A stretch of DNA of 64,000 bases from Bhargavaea ginsengi (GCF_900109165.1 NZ_FNZF01000002.1:1-64000); one strand, 5' to 3'; numbered from the stretch's first letter, positions 1-8,210 are shown. The notes: generated from the letters alone by a model not told the origin. A program made the numbers and translations.

Positions 1-60
1 CTCTTCAGCGCCGATGGTAGTCGGGGGCTTCCCCCTGCAAGAGTAGGACATCGCTGGGCA
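1..60 (+). rRNA. 5S ribosomal RNA, 3' part only
   Basis: The first 60 bases match the 3' half of a Bacillales 5S rRNA. The core GCCGATGGTAGTCGGGGG, the C-rich loop and the GAGTAGGACATCGC helix are all present, and the end (about base 60) is followed at once by a terminator. The 5' half and any 16S/23S genes lie upstream of the window, so this is the tail of an rrn operon. Confidence 0.93.
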
Positions 61-64
61 CAAG

Positions 65-92
65 GCCGTCTCCTTATGGAGGCGGTTTTTTT
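65..92 (+). terminator. Rho-independent terminator of the rrn operon
   Basis: An 8-bp stem (CCGTCTCC / GGAGGCGG, one G-U pair) with loop TTAT is followed by seven T. It lies five bases after the 5S end. The 138 bases between it and the next gene hold an AT-rich stretch with a TATAAT at 109-114 but no convincing -35 box. Confidence 0.9.
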
Positions 93-230
93 GTGTGTAG
101 ATACGGATTATAATATTTTTCGTCCCGCACTATATAGTTCTTACAACTCATGTTAATATATAGAAACTAGATATTTAGATGGAAATTTGATGCTCTGCAG
201 ACAACGAACGAATCAAGAAAGAGGAAGACA

Positions 231-782
231 ATGACCCGAAAAAAGAAAGATCAATTAACTAACAGTTTGACAGGACTGCTGTTTGCGGCAAGTGGTCTTA
301 CCTATATCAATACTCAATCCATTGAAGCGGCAGCGTTTATCTTTTTCGGCGGTGCAATCGGTCTGATGCTGATCTTGTTTGCAATTGGCTTGATGAAACA
401 GCGGAAGATGAACGCACCCGGTATCCGACAGGTGGATGAAATGAACGGCAAGGAGTTTGAGCAATTCCTGAAACTCCGTTATGAGGCGAGAGGCTATAAG
501 GTTCGCGTGACACCCTATCAGAATGATTTTGGAGCCGATCTTGTTATGACCCGGGATGGAAGAAGGATTGTCGTCCAGGCAAAGCGATGGAAACAAAATG
601 TTGGCATCAAGGCTGTTCAGGAAATCGTTGCAGCGAAAAGTCACTACAAAGCAGAAGATGCCTGGGTCGTCACGAACAGCCAGTTTACAAAAGCTGCAAA
701 GGAGCTGGCATCGAGCAATGGTGTCCGACTTGTCGACCGGATGCAACTCATTCATATCCTCTTGGAAAAACAGGTTGCCTGA
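231..782 (+). CDS. Membrane-anchored Mrr-type restriction endonuclease domain protein
   Basis: 183 aa. Two hydrophobic segments (about residues 12-26 and 31-51) are followed by a cytoplasmic domain (about 66-180) of the Mrr_cat/restriction-endonuclease-like fold. The PD-(D/E)XK-type active site is visible as GAD (D103) and QAK (Q116-K118), with downstream Lys-rich and VVTNS segments typical of Mrr_cat. The family cleaves or senses DNA, often modified or foreign DNA; the target here is unknown. The ATG is preceded by GAGGAAG. It stands alone, with a terminator-like hairpin behind it. Tethering a nuclease domain to the membrane is a recurrent arrangement whose role is unclear; DNA uptake, phage restriction or envelope stress are all guesses. 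Confidence 0.8.
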   Translation: MTRKKKDQLTNSLTGLLFAASGLTYINTQSIEAAAFIFFGGAIGLMLILFAIGLMKQRKMNAPGIRQVDEMNGKEFEQFLKLRYEARGYKVRVTPYQNDFGADLVMTRDGRRIVVQAKRWKQNVGIKAVQEIVAAKSHYKAEDAWVVTNSQFTKAAKELASSNGVRLVDRMQLIHILLEKQVA

Positions 783-800
783 ATTATATAGGGAAGTTTT

Positions 801-830
801 AAGCTGATGCCAAATAACAGGTATCAGCTT
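801..830 (+). terminator. Hairpin after the Mrr-like gene
   Basis: An 11-bp stem AAGCTGATGCC / GGTATCAGCTT (one G-U) has an 8-nt loop. The tail is only ATTCT, so this is a weak terminator. Confidence 0.55.
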
Positions 831-894
831 ATTCTACTGGCACCGTCCAGACAGATGTTTCATAGCCTACAGGATGAAGAAAGGGGGAGGGCAT

Positions 895-1830
895 CTGTCC
901 GCTTCCGCATTTATCCTGACGATGATCCCGCTTTATCTTATGGCGCTGATCGGCTTTATTGCAAAGAAGATGAATATTCTCAACGGCAATGCCAATCCCG
1001 TGATCACACAGCTGATGCTATATGTCACATTGCCGGCTTTGATTTTGTTTTCGCTGAACACCCCATTCTCCATGGAACTATTAATAGAATTCACTTGGCT
1101 CGTCTCCATGTCAGTCTTTATCATGACAGTTTCAATGGTACTCGGTGCTTGGCTCAGGAAGCGGGCTGATCTTCCTGACGGGCAGAAAAGTGTGTTCGAG
1201 AGTCTGATTGTGTTCGGCAATCAGGGGTTCATCGGGTTTGCGGTAATCTATATGCTGATGGGAGAGCAGGGGGTGGTTTATCTGACCCTGTTCAACATCT
1301 TTTATCTGGTGCTGATCTGGTCCTATGGGATTTATCTGTTTGCCCGACATGAAGCATCCGTGAACTGGCGCATGCTGTTCCTGAATCCGGGCATTCTCGC
1401 TACACTGGTTGGATTAATCATGCTGTTTCTGCCTTTCAGCTGGCCGGACATGATCGTGAGGACATTTGAAGATGTCGGGAAGATGACGGTTCCTCTATCG
1501 ATGATCCTGATTGGCAGTCTGCTTGCAGACACGCGCATGGATGACTTTAAGCAGTACTGCAGCAATCTGTATATCTGGCTGGCATCCTTGATGAAATTGT
1601 TGATTCTTCCGTTGACCCTGCTCATCTTTATCTTGTTCGGAGTCCCCGAAACACTGCTTCTTATTGCCGTGCTGACAGCCGCTATGCCAAGCGCCACCAC
1701 CACTACGGTGTATGCACAGAAGTTTGGAGCTGATGCTGTTTTCGCATACTATGGCGTCATTCATTCCACGATTCTTTGTTTGCTGACGATCCCGCTGCTG
1801 TACAGCTTTCTGCAATGGCTGATGAACTAG
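895..1830 (+). CDS. AEC-family (auxin efflux carrier-like) organic-acid transporter
   Basis: About 311 aa, almost entirely hydrophobic, with about ten membrane segments split by a short polar centre. This matches the AEC/Mem_trans family (malate permease and auxin-carrier-like proteins), which moves small organic acids across the membrane. The conserved N-terminal PLYLMALIGFIAKK and the C-terminal AAMPSATTTTVYA are visible. The start is unusual: a strong ribosome-binding site (AAGGGGGAGG, 881-890) lies inside the open frame that begins at ATG 874, and the only in-frame start-like codon behind it is CTG 895. Starting at CTG aligns the N-terminus with family members; ATG 922 is the alternative. 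A terminator follows and no partner gene is adjacent. The substrate is unknown. Confidence 0.85.
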   Translation: MSASAFILTMIPLYLMALIGFIAKKMNILNGNANPVITQLMLYVTLPALILFSLNTPFSMELLIEFTWLVSMSVFIMTVSMVLGAWLRKRADLPDGQKSVFESLIVFGNQGFIGFAVIYMLMGEQGVVYLTLFNIFYLVLIWSYGIYLFARHEASVNWRMLFLNPGILATLVGLIMLFLPFSWPDMIVRTFEDVGKMTVPLSMILIGSLLADTRMDDFKQYCSNLYIWLASLMKLLILPLTLLIFILFGVPETLLLIAVLTAAMPSATTTTVYAQKFGADAVFAYYGVIHSTILCLLTIPLLYSFLQWLMN

Positions 1831-1851
1831 ACGAGCGATCAATAATCATCC

Positions 1852-1881
1852 AGCCGATGCCTAAAAGGACATCGGCTTTTT
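1852..1881 (+). terminator. Rho-independent terminator of the AEC gene
   Basis: An 8-bp perfect stem AGCCGATG / CATCGGCT is followed by a five-T tail, 22 bases after the stop. Confidence 0.8.
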
Positions 1882-2000
1882 GTGCAGTCGACTTTTTCCT
1901 GGTTCTTTGTTGCTTCCCGCAAATTCTGGACCTGTTCATTGTCCACACCACGTGTCATAGTTTCTCATTCATTCTACATATTCTTGAAAGGTGCCTGCTC

Positions 2001-2009
2001 TGGTATGAT
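2001..2009 (+). promoter_or_regulatory. Extended -10 promoter element
   Basis: TGG-TATGAT forms an extended -10 (TGnTATGAT) 34 bases upstream of the lipoprotein start. No good -35 is seen at normal spacing, as expected for extended -10 promoters. Confidence 0.45.
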
Positions 2010-2042
2010 AAATGGAGATTTTGCTTAATTGGAGTGTGGAAA

Positions 2043-2570
2043 ATGAGTCCCAATCGTATTATTACCGGCCTTATGGTCCTGATGATAATTCTTGCCGCCT
2101 GCAGCAGTTCTGGAAGCAGCGACGGTATAAGTCCCTCGGAAGAGTTCGAAGAATATCGGACGGAAGGGATCGAGCCGCTACACGAGCGTTCATTGAAACT
2201 CGCCGAAATGGGCGGCCATCTCAACTCCATCATTCCGGAACCGGAAAATGCCCGCGACTATATCACTGACGAGATTATTCCCTATATCGAGGAAACAAAA
2301 GGGATGGCCGAAGAGTTGCAGGACAGTCTGATCAACCAGGAAATCAAAGAGGTTAACCAGGTGACGATCGCTCAACTGGAATTGATGATTGCCTCCTTCG
2401 CTAAGCAGGCCGAATTTCTGGAGTTGCACATTCCGCCCGTAAGCGATGAGTCATATGCGGAATCCGAAGAGATTTACGCGGAGATTATGCAGATTCAGGA
2501 TCAGGTCGACCAGAAAACCGAAGCGTACAATGCGGGAATAGATGACCTCGAAAAGAAATACGAAAACTAA
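2043..2570 (+). CDS. Small cell-wall-facing lipoprotein, paralogue of the protein at 8321-8860
   Basis: 175 aa. A type II signal peptide ends in the lipobox LAAC (residues about 18-21). The mature part is highly acidic and probably helical, with the pattern EFEEYR...EPLxER...AEM...IIPYIEETKG. No family recognised. It shares the whole layout with the protein at 8321-8860: the same EFEEYR, EPL-ER and E-IP--EET blocks. The upstream ATTGGAGTGTG ribosome-binding site is also shared, so the two are duplicates. ATG 2043 is chosen over the upstream frame opening at 1776 because of that site and the signal peptide directly after it. Probably an extracellular, helical, possibly cation- or partner-binding protein; the role is unknown. 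Confidence 0.85.
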   Translation: MSPNRIITGLMVLMIILAACSSSGSSDGISPSEEFEEYRTEGIEPLHERSLKLAEMGGHLNSIIPEPENARDYITDEIIPYIEETKGMAEELQDSLINQEIKEVNQVTIAQLELMIASFAKQAEFLELHIPPVSDESYAESEEIYAEIMQIQDQVDQKTEAYNAGIDDLEKKYEN

Positions 2571-2576
2571 GAACAT

Positions 2577-2607
2577 CAAAAAAAGCCGGTGCCCGCGGGC
2601 ATCGGCT
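2577..2607 (-). terminator. Terminator, active mainly on the minus strand
   Basis: An 11-bp stem AGCCGGTGCCC / GGGCATCGGCT (one G-U) has a seven-A run on its left side, which becomes a T-run for minus-strand transcripts. It therefore best serves the small gene at 2614-2748 and may also stop the lipoprotein gene. Confidence 0.75.
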
Positions 2608-2613
2608 CTAGTT

Positions 2614-2748
2614 TTAGAAGTAGTGTACCATTTTACTGACGACAAATATGAATGCCGCGGCAATGCCGGCAAGGTACAGGCTGCCGAGCAAGTAAAAGAG
2701 AAGGTCGACGAGGCGGGACTGCGACTGTCTCGATGTCATACCGGTCAT
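2614..2748 (-). CDS. Small single-span membrane protein
   Basis: 44 aa. An N-terminal polar stretch (MTGMTSRQSQSRLVD) is followed by one long hydrophobic helix of about 25 residues ending in VSKMVHYF. Support comes from a minus-strand AGGAGG 11 bases before the ATG at 2748 and from a terminator with a T-run a few bases after the stop. It is convergent with the lipoprotein gene. Not recognised as a family; such peptides often modulate a membrane partner. The start could lie upstream (the frame is open to 2850), but only 2748 has a ribosome-binding site. Confidence 0.55.
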   Translation of the reverse strand: MTGMTSRQSQSRLVDLLFYLLGSLYLAGIAAAFIFVVSKMVHYF

Positions 2749-2937
2749 GGTGAAGGGTGCCTCCTGTCTATCCGTATGTTGATAATAGGACGACAGAGGG
2801 GCAAGAGAGTTCCGGCCCCTTATAGTCACTGATGACAGCAAATTGCACAAGGAGAGCCAAGGGCTGGCGATCAGGTTTATGTTATACTTTGGTCATTATA
2901 ATCATTCAGGTTGCAATAGCAGAAGGTAGGAATCAGC

Positions 2938-4239
2938 ATGTTTCGAATCGGTGTGGTCGGACCGGAAAAGTCTGTGGAACGGATTGTCGGTGTGGCCCGG
3001 GAAATTGAACAGGAGATTGAACTTGTGCCTCATCCATACGAAGAGGTGAAGGAAGTGGCGGATATCGTGAGCCGGCACGATCGCCAGGTGGACTACTGGC
3101 TGTTGTCGGGCTTCATCCCTTATCAGGTGGCGAAGAAACTCATGCCTGCCGCTGACCGGCTGGTCTACATTTACTCTACGGAATCCAGCATTTATAAAAG
3201 CTTTATGGAACTCGTCTATGCACAGGGTAAACTGCTGGAGCGGATCAGTATTGACATGATTCCTTCCACGAATATAGGGGAAGGCGAGAGCCTTGAGACA
3301 TTGAAGGCAACCGTGCAGGAACTGTTTGTAGAGACCGTCGGGTCTGACACGGAATCCGAAGAACTGCTGCGGTTCCATTTGGACCTGTGGGAAGAGGGGA
3401 AAATTGACGGCGCCCTCACCTGTTATCCGACAGTCCGTGAAGCACTGGAGAAAGCGAAAGTTCCAGTCAAGCTCATGTCCCCCACACGGATTGAAATCTT
3501 TCAGACCCTGCGAATCTTCTTTGAAAAAGTCAAGACGTCTTACTATAAAGACACCCAAATTGGCGTGGAAAAAATCGAAATCAAGGATTTTGATGTGATC
3601 AAAGAAAAGATGGAAAAGACCTATCAGGTCCAGTATCTGGAGCTCAGGCTCAAGGAGACGCTGATCCAGCTTTGCGAGAAGATCGACGGTTCCCTCGTAG
3701 ACGAAGGAAACGGACGGTATTCGATTTTCAGCTCTCGCGGTGCCATCGAGCGCGAACTCCAGGCACTCAAGGACAAAGCCCGCTATCTGTCACTCGAGGC
3801 GGATACGCCTGTTGCTGTAGGGATCGGGTTCGGAAGCACGGTGCTCGCGGCAGAAATCCATGCACACCGTGCCCTCCAGACGTCCAAAAAGGAAGACAGT
3901 CAGGAGATCGTCATCATTCAGGATGACGGAACTCTCATCGAGTCGGCAGGTGAAGCTGAGGAACTGGCTTATGCTTACCGGACCGATGATCAGGACATCT
4001 TAGGAAAGCTAAGGGAAGCCAAAATCAGCGTCAAGACCTACAAGAAAGTCGAGGCCCTCGTCCAAAAGATGGGTTGGCACCAGTTTACGACGAAGGATCT
4101 GGCCGCGAATCTCCAGATGACCGAGCGGAATGCACAGCGCATCGTGGCGGACTTGTGCGATGCGGGTTTGGCGGAGAATGTGGGTGAAGAAGCGCAGCAT
4201 ACCCGGGGAAGACCCAATAAGATTTACAGGTTAAAATAA
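2938..4239 (+). CDS. Three-domain transcriptional regulator (PrpR_N-like sensor, cyclase-like domain, winged helix)
   Basis: 433 aa. Residues about 1-200 look like the sensor fold of PrpR_N regulators (start MFRIGVVGP, then alternating sheet and helix). Residues about 225-345 hold VAVGIGFGSTVLAAEIHAHRAL, resembling the degenerate GGDEF/GTP-cyclohydrolase III-type fold. Residues about 367-433 form a winged helix (FTTKDLAANLQMTERNAQRIVADL) ending in GRPNKIYRLK. It therefore probably senses a small molecule and binds DNA. It lies just upstream of the MFS-hydrolase-glutaminase genes, with its own terminator, and the 15-bp palindrome at 4321-4335 is its likeliest operator. That link is inference. 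The domain assignment is by eye; the winged helix is the surest part. Confidence 0.7.
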   Translation: MFRIGVVGPEKSVERIVGVAREIEQEIELVPHPYEEVKEVADIVSRHDRQVDYWLLSGFIPYQVAKKLMPAADRLVYIYSTESSIYKSFMELVYAQGKLLERISIDMIPSTNIGEGESLETLKATVQELFVETVGSDTESEELLRFHLDLWEEGKIDGALTCYPTVREALEKAKVPVKLMSPTRIEIFQTLRIFFEKVKTSYYKDTQIGVEKIEIKDFDVIKEKMEKTYQVQYLELRLKETLIQLCEKIDGSLVDEGNGRYSIFSSRGAIERELQALKDKARYLSLEADTPVAVGIGFGSTVLAAEIHAHRALQTSKKEDSQEIVIIQDDGTLIESAGEAEELAYAYRTDDQDILGKLREAKISVKTYKKVEALVQKMGWHQFTTKDLAANLQMTERNAQRIVADLCDAGLAENVGEEAQHTRGRPNKIYRLK

Positions 4240-4249
4240 CTTTGAAATG

Positions 4250-4274
4250 AGCATCCCAAATGGGGTGCTTTTTA
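4250..4274 (+). terminator. Rho-independent terminator of the regulator gene
   Basis: A stem GCATCCC / GGGGTGC with loop AAAT is followed by TTTTTATT. Confidence 0.88.
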
Positions 4275-4287
4275 TTCGGAAAAAATC

Positions 4288-4316
4288 TTGCACATTAGAG
4301 AAAGCTATTATAAAAT
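4288..4316 (+). promoter_or_regulatory. Candidate sigma-A promoter of the MFS-hydrolase-glutaminase genes
   Basis: TTGCAC, 17 bases, TAAAAT. The -35 is poor and the -10 matches 5 of 6. The palindrome and cre-like site lie just downstream. Confidence 0.45.
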
Positions 4317-4320
4317 AAAT

Positions 4321-4335
4321 AACGAAAGTTTCGTT
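4321..4335 (+). promoter_or_regulatory. Perfect 15-bp palindrome, candidate operator
   Basis: AACGAAA-G-TTTCGTT is a perfect inverted repeat. A further half-site GTTCGTTAA follows at 4340-4348. It sits at the expected transcription start of the MFS transporter gene and next to the regulator gene, so it is a plausible binding site for that regulator. Confidence 0.55.
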
Positions 4336-4365
4336 TGATGTTCGTTAATAAGGGCCAAGTTTAGT

Positions 4366-4379
4366 TGTAAACGCTTTTA
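4366..4379 (+). promoter_or_regulatory. CcpA cre-like site
   Basis: TGTAAACGCTTTTA matches the cre consensus TGWNANCGNTNWCA at every fixed position but one. It lies between promoter and start codon, where CcpA binding would repress. Confidence 0.55.
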
Positions 4380-4450
4380 ATGATTTGGAAGCGTTTCAAC
4401 TCTTCAAGAAACAACAAAATCCGCAACTTAGACAAAAGGAGTTGAACGTC

Positions 4451-5683
4451 ATGCTTCCAAAACGCGAACGGAACCTCATTTTAATCCTGCTTTTCCTCGG
4501 GTGGTGCCTGGGGAACCTGGACCGCTATATCATGAACTACGCCGTCCTCCAAATTACGGAGGATTTAAACCTTAGTGCTTCAGCTACAGGGATCATCCTC
4601 AGCAGCTTCTTCCTCGGATATGCCATCATGCAAATGCCGGGCGGCTGGCTTGCCGACCGTGTTGGTGCCAGGAAAGTGCTGTTGGCATCGGTCATTTTAT
4701 GGTCCATCTTCACTGGGCTGTCGGGGGCCGCATGGTCTCTTGCCTCTATGGTCATTATCCGCTTCCTGTTCGGAATCGGAGAGGGCGGGTTTCAGCCGTC
4801 CAGCTCCAAAATCATCTCGAACACATTCCCTGTCAAAGAGCGGGGCCGGGCCATGTCCGTCATGCTTTCATCAAGCGGGATTGTCGCTCTGATCATCCCG
4901 GTATTATCCGCATTTCTTCTGACTGCAATAGGATGGAGGACGACCTTTGTTGTTTTCGGAGCTTTGGGAGCCCTCATTGCCTTCCTATACTGGAAGTATG
5001 TCAGGCTGCCTGAGGACAACCCTGAAGAAAAGCTGGCACGTACCACCAAGCCTGCAGAAAAGGGTCTTGTTGGTTCGCTGATGAAAACACCGCTCATCTG
5101 GAATATGGTCATAGCGTATTTCTGCATTTATGCCGTGAACTGGGGACTGGCCACTTGGATACCGACTTATCTTGTGCAGGACCGGGGCCTTGACCTGATT
5201 TCGATCGGCTGGGTTCAGACAATTCCGGGAGTCACCTTGCTGCTAGGCATTTTCCTTAGCGGATATCTGGTCGATAAACTTCCGGAAGGCAAAGAAAAGA
5301 TCGTCGGTGCCATTGCCTGTGCGCTTACCGGGCTGATGCTTTACCTGATGTTCACCGCTCCAAGTGTCGCGGCGTTCATCACTTACCAGACAATCGTCAA
5401 TCTCTTTATCGCTTTTGTCATCACCCTCCTTCCGGTCATCATCCTCAAGCAGTTGCCGACTTCGGTCACCGGAACGGCGATGGGAATTGCCAATACTGGA
5501 GGCCAGCTGGCCGGATTCGCCACACCAATGGCCATCGGATTCATTGTCGATGCATTTGACGGTTCCTTCAATGCAGCATTTTGGATGCTGATTGTATTCG
5601 CGGTTATCTGCATTATCGCTATCCTCACAATGCGCAACAAAGGTGAACTGTTCGACCGCGCCAAAGCAGAAGCATCTGCGTGA
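4451..5683 (+). CDS. MFS transporter, anion:cation symporter (ACS)-like
   Basis: 410 aa with 12 predicted membrane helices. The N-terminal LGWCLGNLDRYIMNYA and the motif GWLADRVGARKVLL between helices 2 and 3 are typical of ACS-family major facilitators, which take up organic anions such as hexuronates, glucarate or aromatic acids. The ATG at 4451 is chosen over the TTG at 4385 because AAAGGAG lies ten bases before it. The stop overlaps the ribosome-binding region of the M20 hydrolase gene, so the two are cotranscribed. From its neighbours the substrate may be an acyl- or aminobenzoyl-glutamate or a related amide; this is inference. Confidence 0.88.
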   Translation: MLPKRERNLILILLFLGWCLGNLDRYIMNYAVLQITEDLNLSASATGIILSSFFLGYAIMQMPGGWLADRVGARKVLLASVILWSIFTGLSGAAWSLASMVIIRFLFGIGEGGFQPSSSKIISNTFPVKERGRAMSVMLSSSGIVALIIPVLSAFLLTAIGWRTTFVVFGALGALIAFLYWKYVRLPEDNPEEKLARTTKPAEKGLVGSLMKTPLIWNMVIAYFCIYAVNWGLATWIPTYLVQDRGLDLISIGWVQTIPGVTLLLGIFLSGYLVDKLPEGKEKIVGAIACALTGLMLYLMFTAPSVAAFITYQTIVNLFIAFVITLLPVIILKQLPTSVTGTAMGIANTGGQLAGFATPMAIGFIVDAFDGSFNAAFWMLIVFAVICIIAILTMRNKGELFDRAKAEASA

Positions 5684-5706
5684 GCTATACCAAGGAGGTC
5701 CAGAGA

Positions 5707-7122
5707 GTGGGATTTCACAAAACCATTTCAAATTTTATTGAACAGAAACAAGACAAATACATTGAGCTGAGTGAGCGTATCTGGGGCTGTCCGGAACTTT
5801 ACTTTGCGGAACATCGTTCTTCGGAAATTCTGGCCGGAGCGCTGGAGGAAGAGGGGTTTGAGGTGCAGCGGAAAGTAGCCGGACTCGAGACCGGGTTTGT
5901 TGCGAGCTTCGGCAGCGGCAAGCCGGTCATCGCGGTCCTTGGCGAATTCGACGCATTGGCAGGGCTTAGCCAGAAAAAAGGGCTCACCGAATATGACCCT
6001 GTTGAAGCCGGAGGAAATGGCCACGGCTGCGGGCATAACCTGCTCGGTACCGGTTCGCTGGCGGCCGCGGTTGCTGTGAAGGAGTATATGCAGGAGACCG
6101 GGCTTAAGGGAACCATCCGCTATTATGGCTGTCCTGCAGAGGAAAACGGATCCGGAAAAGCCTACATGGTCCGCGCGGGCCTGTTTGAAGATGTCGATCT
6201 CGCTTTTTCCTGGCATCCGATGACCAAGCCGAGTGTATGGCATGTCAGCACGCTTGCCAACTACTCCGTGAGATACCGTTTCCAGGGGAAAAGTGCACAT
6301 GCAGCTGCAGCGCCCCATCTCGGACGAAGTGCCCTTGATGCAGTTGAACTGATGAACGTGGGCGTGAACTACCTGAGGGAACACATGGTGCCGGAAGCCC
6401 GCATCCATTATGCAATCACCGACACAGGAGGGGCTTCCCCGAATGTGGTCCAGGCAAATGCGGAAGTCCTTTATCTGATCCGTGCTCCGAAAATGAAACA
6501 GGTTCAGGAACTGACTGAGCGCGTCAACAATATCGCAGAAGGCGCAGCGCTCATGACCGGTACATCGGTGGAAGCCGTATTTGAAGGGGCAGCTTCGGAC
6601 CTTGTACCGAACACTGTCCTCGCGGAAACCATGTATCAGCACCTGTCTGCAATCGGTGTTCCCGCTTATGACGAACAGGACTACCGGTTCGCCGAAGAAA
6701 TCCAGGCCACACTTTCTCGTGAAGACATCGAGGCGGACGTGTCGGGTCCTGATCGGGAAACGGTCAAAAAACTGAAAAACAAAGCCATCGCAGACTTTAT
6801 CGCACCGTTTGCTGGTGAAGCTGCAATGGCCGGATCCACAGACGTCGGAGATGTCAGCTGGGTCGTACCGACCACACAATGTCTGACAGCCTGCTTTGCG
6901 CTCGGCACACCGTTGCACACTTGGCAGGTCGTCTCGCAGGGTGCCATGCCGATTGCCCACAAAGGCATGCTGCAGGCGGCCAAAGTCATCGCCAGTACCG
7001 CTGTTGACGCAATGGAAAATCAAGAAATCATCGACAAAGCGACTGCGGAATGGAAAGGCCGTCTGGACGGGGAATCTTACGTATCCCTTATACCCGCAGA
7101 GAAAACACCACCGAAAAGATAA
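5707..7122 (+). CDS. M20-family amidohydrolase, AbgB-like (aminobenzoyl-glutamate hydrolase type)
   Basis: About 471 aa, close to the AbgB length. Metal-site residues are visible: HGCGHN (about 106-111), the catalytic pair AEE (about 144-146), SWHP and the late STDVGDVSW and PLHTWQ segments. The family hydrolyses N-acyl-amino acids; AbgB is one half of the enzyme that splits p-aminobenzoyl-glutamate to glutamate. No AbgA partner is present, so this protein probably works alone or on another amide. GTG 5707 is preferred to the GTG at 5680 because AAGGAGGT ends eight bases before it. Cotranscribed with the MFS gene and followed by glutaminase, which suggests release and use of glutamate. Confidence 0.85.
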   Translation: MGFHKTISNFIEQKQDKYIELSERIWGCPELYFAEHRSSEILAGALEEEGFEVQRKVAGLETGFVASFGSGKPVIAVLGEFDALAGLSQKKGLTEYDPVEAGGNGHGCGHNLLGTGSLAAAVAVKEYMQETGLKGTIRYYGCPAEENGSGKAYMVRAGLFEDVDLAFSWHPMTKPSVWHVSTLANYSVRYRFQGKSAHAAAAPHLGRSALDAVELMNVGVNYLREHMVPEARIHYAITDTGGASPNVVQANAEVLYLIRAPKMKQVQELTERVNNIAEGAALMTGTSVEAVFEGAASDLVPNTVLAETMYQHLSAIGVPAYDEQDYRFAEEIQATLSREDIEADVSGPDRETVKKLKNKAIADFIAPFAGEAAMAGSTDVGDVSWVVPTTQCLTACFALGTPLHTWQVVSQGAMPIAHKGMLQAAKVIASTAVDAMENQEIIDKATAEWKGRLDGESYVSLIPAEKTPPKR

Positions 7123-7140
7123 AAAAACAGGAAGAATTGG

Positions 7141-7160
7141 TGAGAATCATCGCATTCTCA
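7141..7160 (+). other. Intercistronic stem-loop
   Basis: A perfect 7-bp stem TGAGAAT / ATTCTCA with a 6-nt loop lies between the hydrolase and glutaminase genes. There is no clean T-run, so it is more likely an mRNA processing or stability element, or a leaky terminator. Confidence 0.4.
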
Positions 7161-7195
7161 TCCTTTCTTGTGCCTGAGAGAAAGGAGAATCCGTC

Positions 7196-8203
7196 ATGTC
7201 CATGGTGAAAGAAACGCTGCCGAATCATCACGAATCCACTCATGACATGCAACGGTTTGCCGCCCAGCTGGACAAGTGGGTGGAGCATGACCGTTTCTAT
7301 ACAGCTGAAGGCGAGTGCGCTTCCTATATCCCCGCCCTGCAAAAAGCCGATCCCTCACAGCTTGGAGTGGTCATGGTCGGCGCGGATGGAACGGTCCTTC
7401 AATCCGGAGACTGCGAAGCCTCGTTTACCCTGCAGAGCATTTCGAAAGTTATCAGCTTTATGGCTGCCTGCATCGATTTTGGAACGTCCTATGTGCTGGA
7501 TCGTGTGGATGTCGAGCCGACAGGTGATGCGTTCAACTCGATTATCCGACTGGAGATCCATAAGCCGGGCAAGCCGTTTAATCCGATGATCAATGCGGGA
7601 GCGCTTACTGTGGCATCGTTGCTCGGAACGCGGACACCGCAGGAAAAAGTCGAGTCTTTCATTGCCCTGATAAGCAAAATGACCGGCAGACGGCCGGTGA
7701 TCAATGAAGACGTCTTCCATTCGGAATGGATCACTGCCCACCGCAACCGGGCCCTTGCTTATTACCTTCAAGAAAACGGCTACCTGGAAGCCGATGTGGA
7801 AGAAGCGCTTGAAGTATACCTGAAGCAGTGCTCGGTGGAGATCACTGCCGCAGACATCGCGATGATCGGACTGGTATTGGCGCATGACGGCTATCATCCG
7901 ATACTCAAAGAACAAATATTTCCGGTGGAAATTGCCCGTATTACAAAAGCGCTCATGGTGACATGCGGCATGTATAATGCCTCCGGAAAGTTTGCGGCAT
8001 TCATCGGCCTGCCGGCAAAAAGCGGTGTATCGGGCGGCATCATGGCTGTTGTACCTTCACATGCAAGCTCCCGGCAATCGCCATTTCCCGACGGTTGCGG
8101 AATCGGCATCTATGGACCGGCAATCGATGAGGTCGGCAACAGCGTGGCCGGCAGCATGCTGCTGAAGCAGATAGCACAGGAATGGAATATGAGCATTTTT
8201 TAA
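7196..8203 (+). CDS. glsA: Glutaminase (beta-lactamase-fold type)
   Basis: 335 aa; the family is about 310. It converts glutamine to glutamate and ammonia in the cytoplasm. The serine-dependent SxxK pair is S81-K84 (LQSISKV). Conserved PFNPMINAGAL, HRNRALAYYL, YxxQCS-type and KSGVSGGI segments are all there. AGAAAGGAG stands before the ATG. It follows the M20 hydrolase and ends in a strong terminator. Together with the GltP-type symporter downstream, the neighbourhood looks devoted to making and moving glutamate. B. subtilis has two such enzymes (YbgJ, YlaM); which is the orthologue cannot be told here. Confidence 0.95.
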   Translation: MSMVKETLPNHHESTHDMQRFAAQLDKWVEHDRFYTAEGECASYIPALQKADPSQLGVVMVGADGTVLQSGDCEASFTLQSISKVISFMAACIDFGTSYVLDRVDVEPTGDAFNSIIRLEIHKPGKPFNPMINAGALTVASLLGTRTPQEKVESFIALISKMTGRRPVINEDVFHSEWITAHRNRALAYYLQENGYLEADVEEALEVYLKQCSVEITAADIAMIGLVLAHDGYHPILKEQIFPVEIARITKALMVTCGMYNASGKFAAFIGLPAKSGVSGGIMAVVPSHASSRQSPFPDGCGIGIYGPAIDEVGNSVAGSMLLKQIAQEWNMSIF

Positions 8204-8210
8204 CTTATAG

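Noticed and set aside
5728-7023. 431-codon open frame on the minus strand
   Set aside because: Lies wholly antisense to the M20 hydrolase gene, which has a ribosome-binding site and full motifs; no family features in the antisense product.
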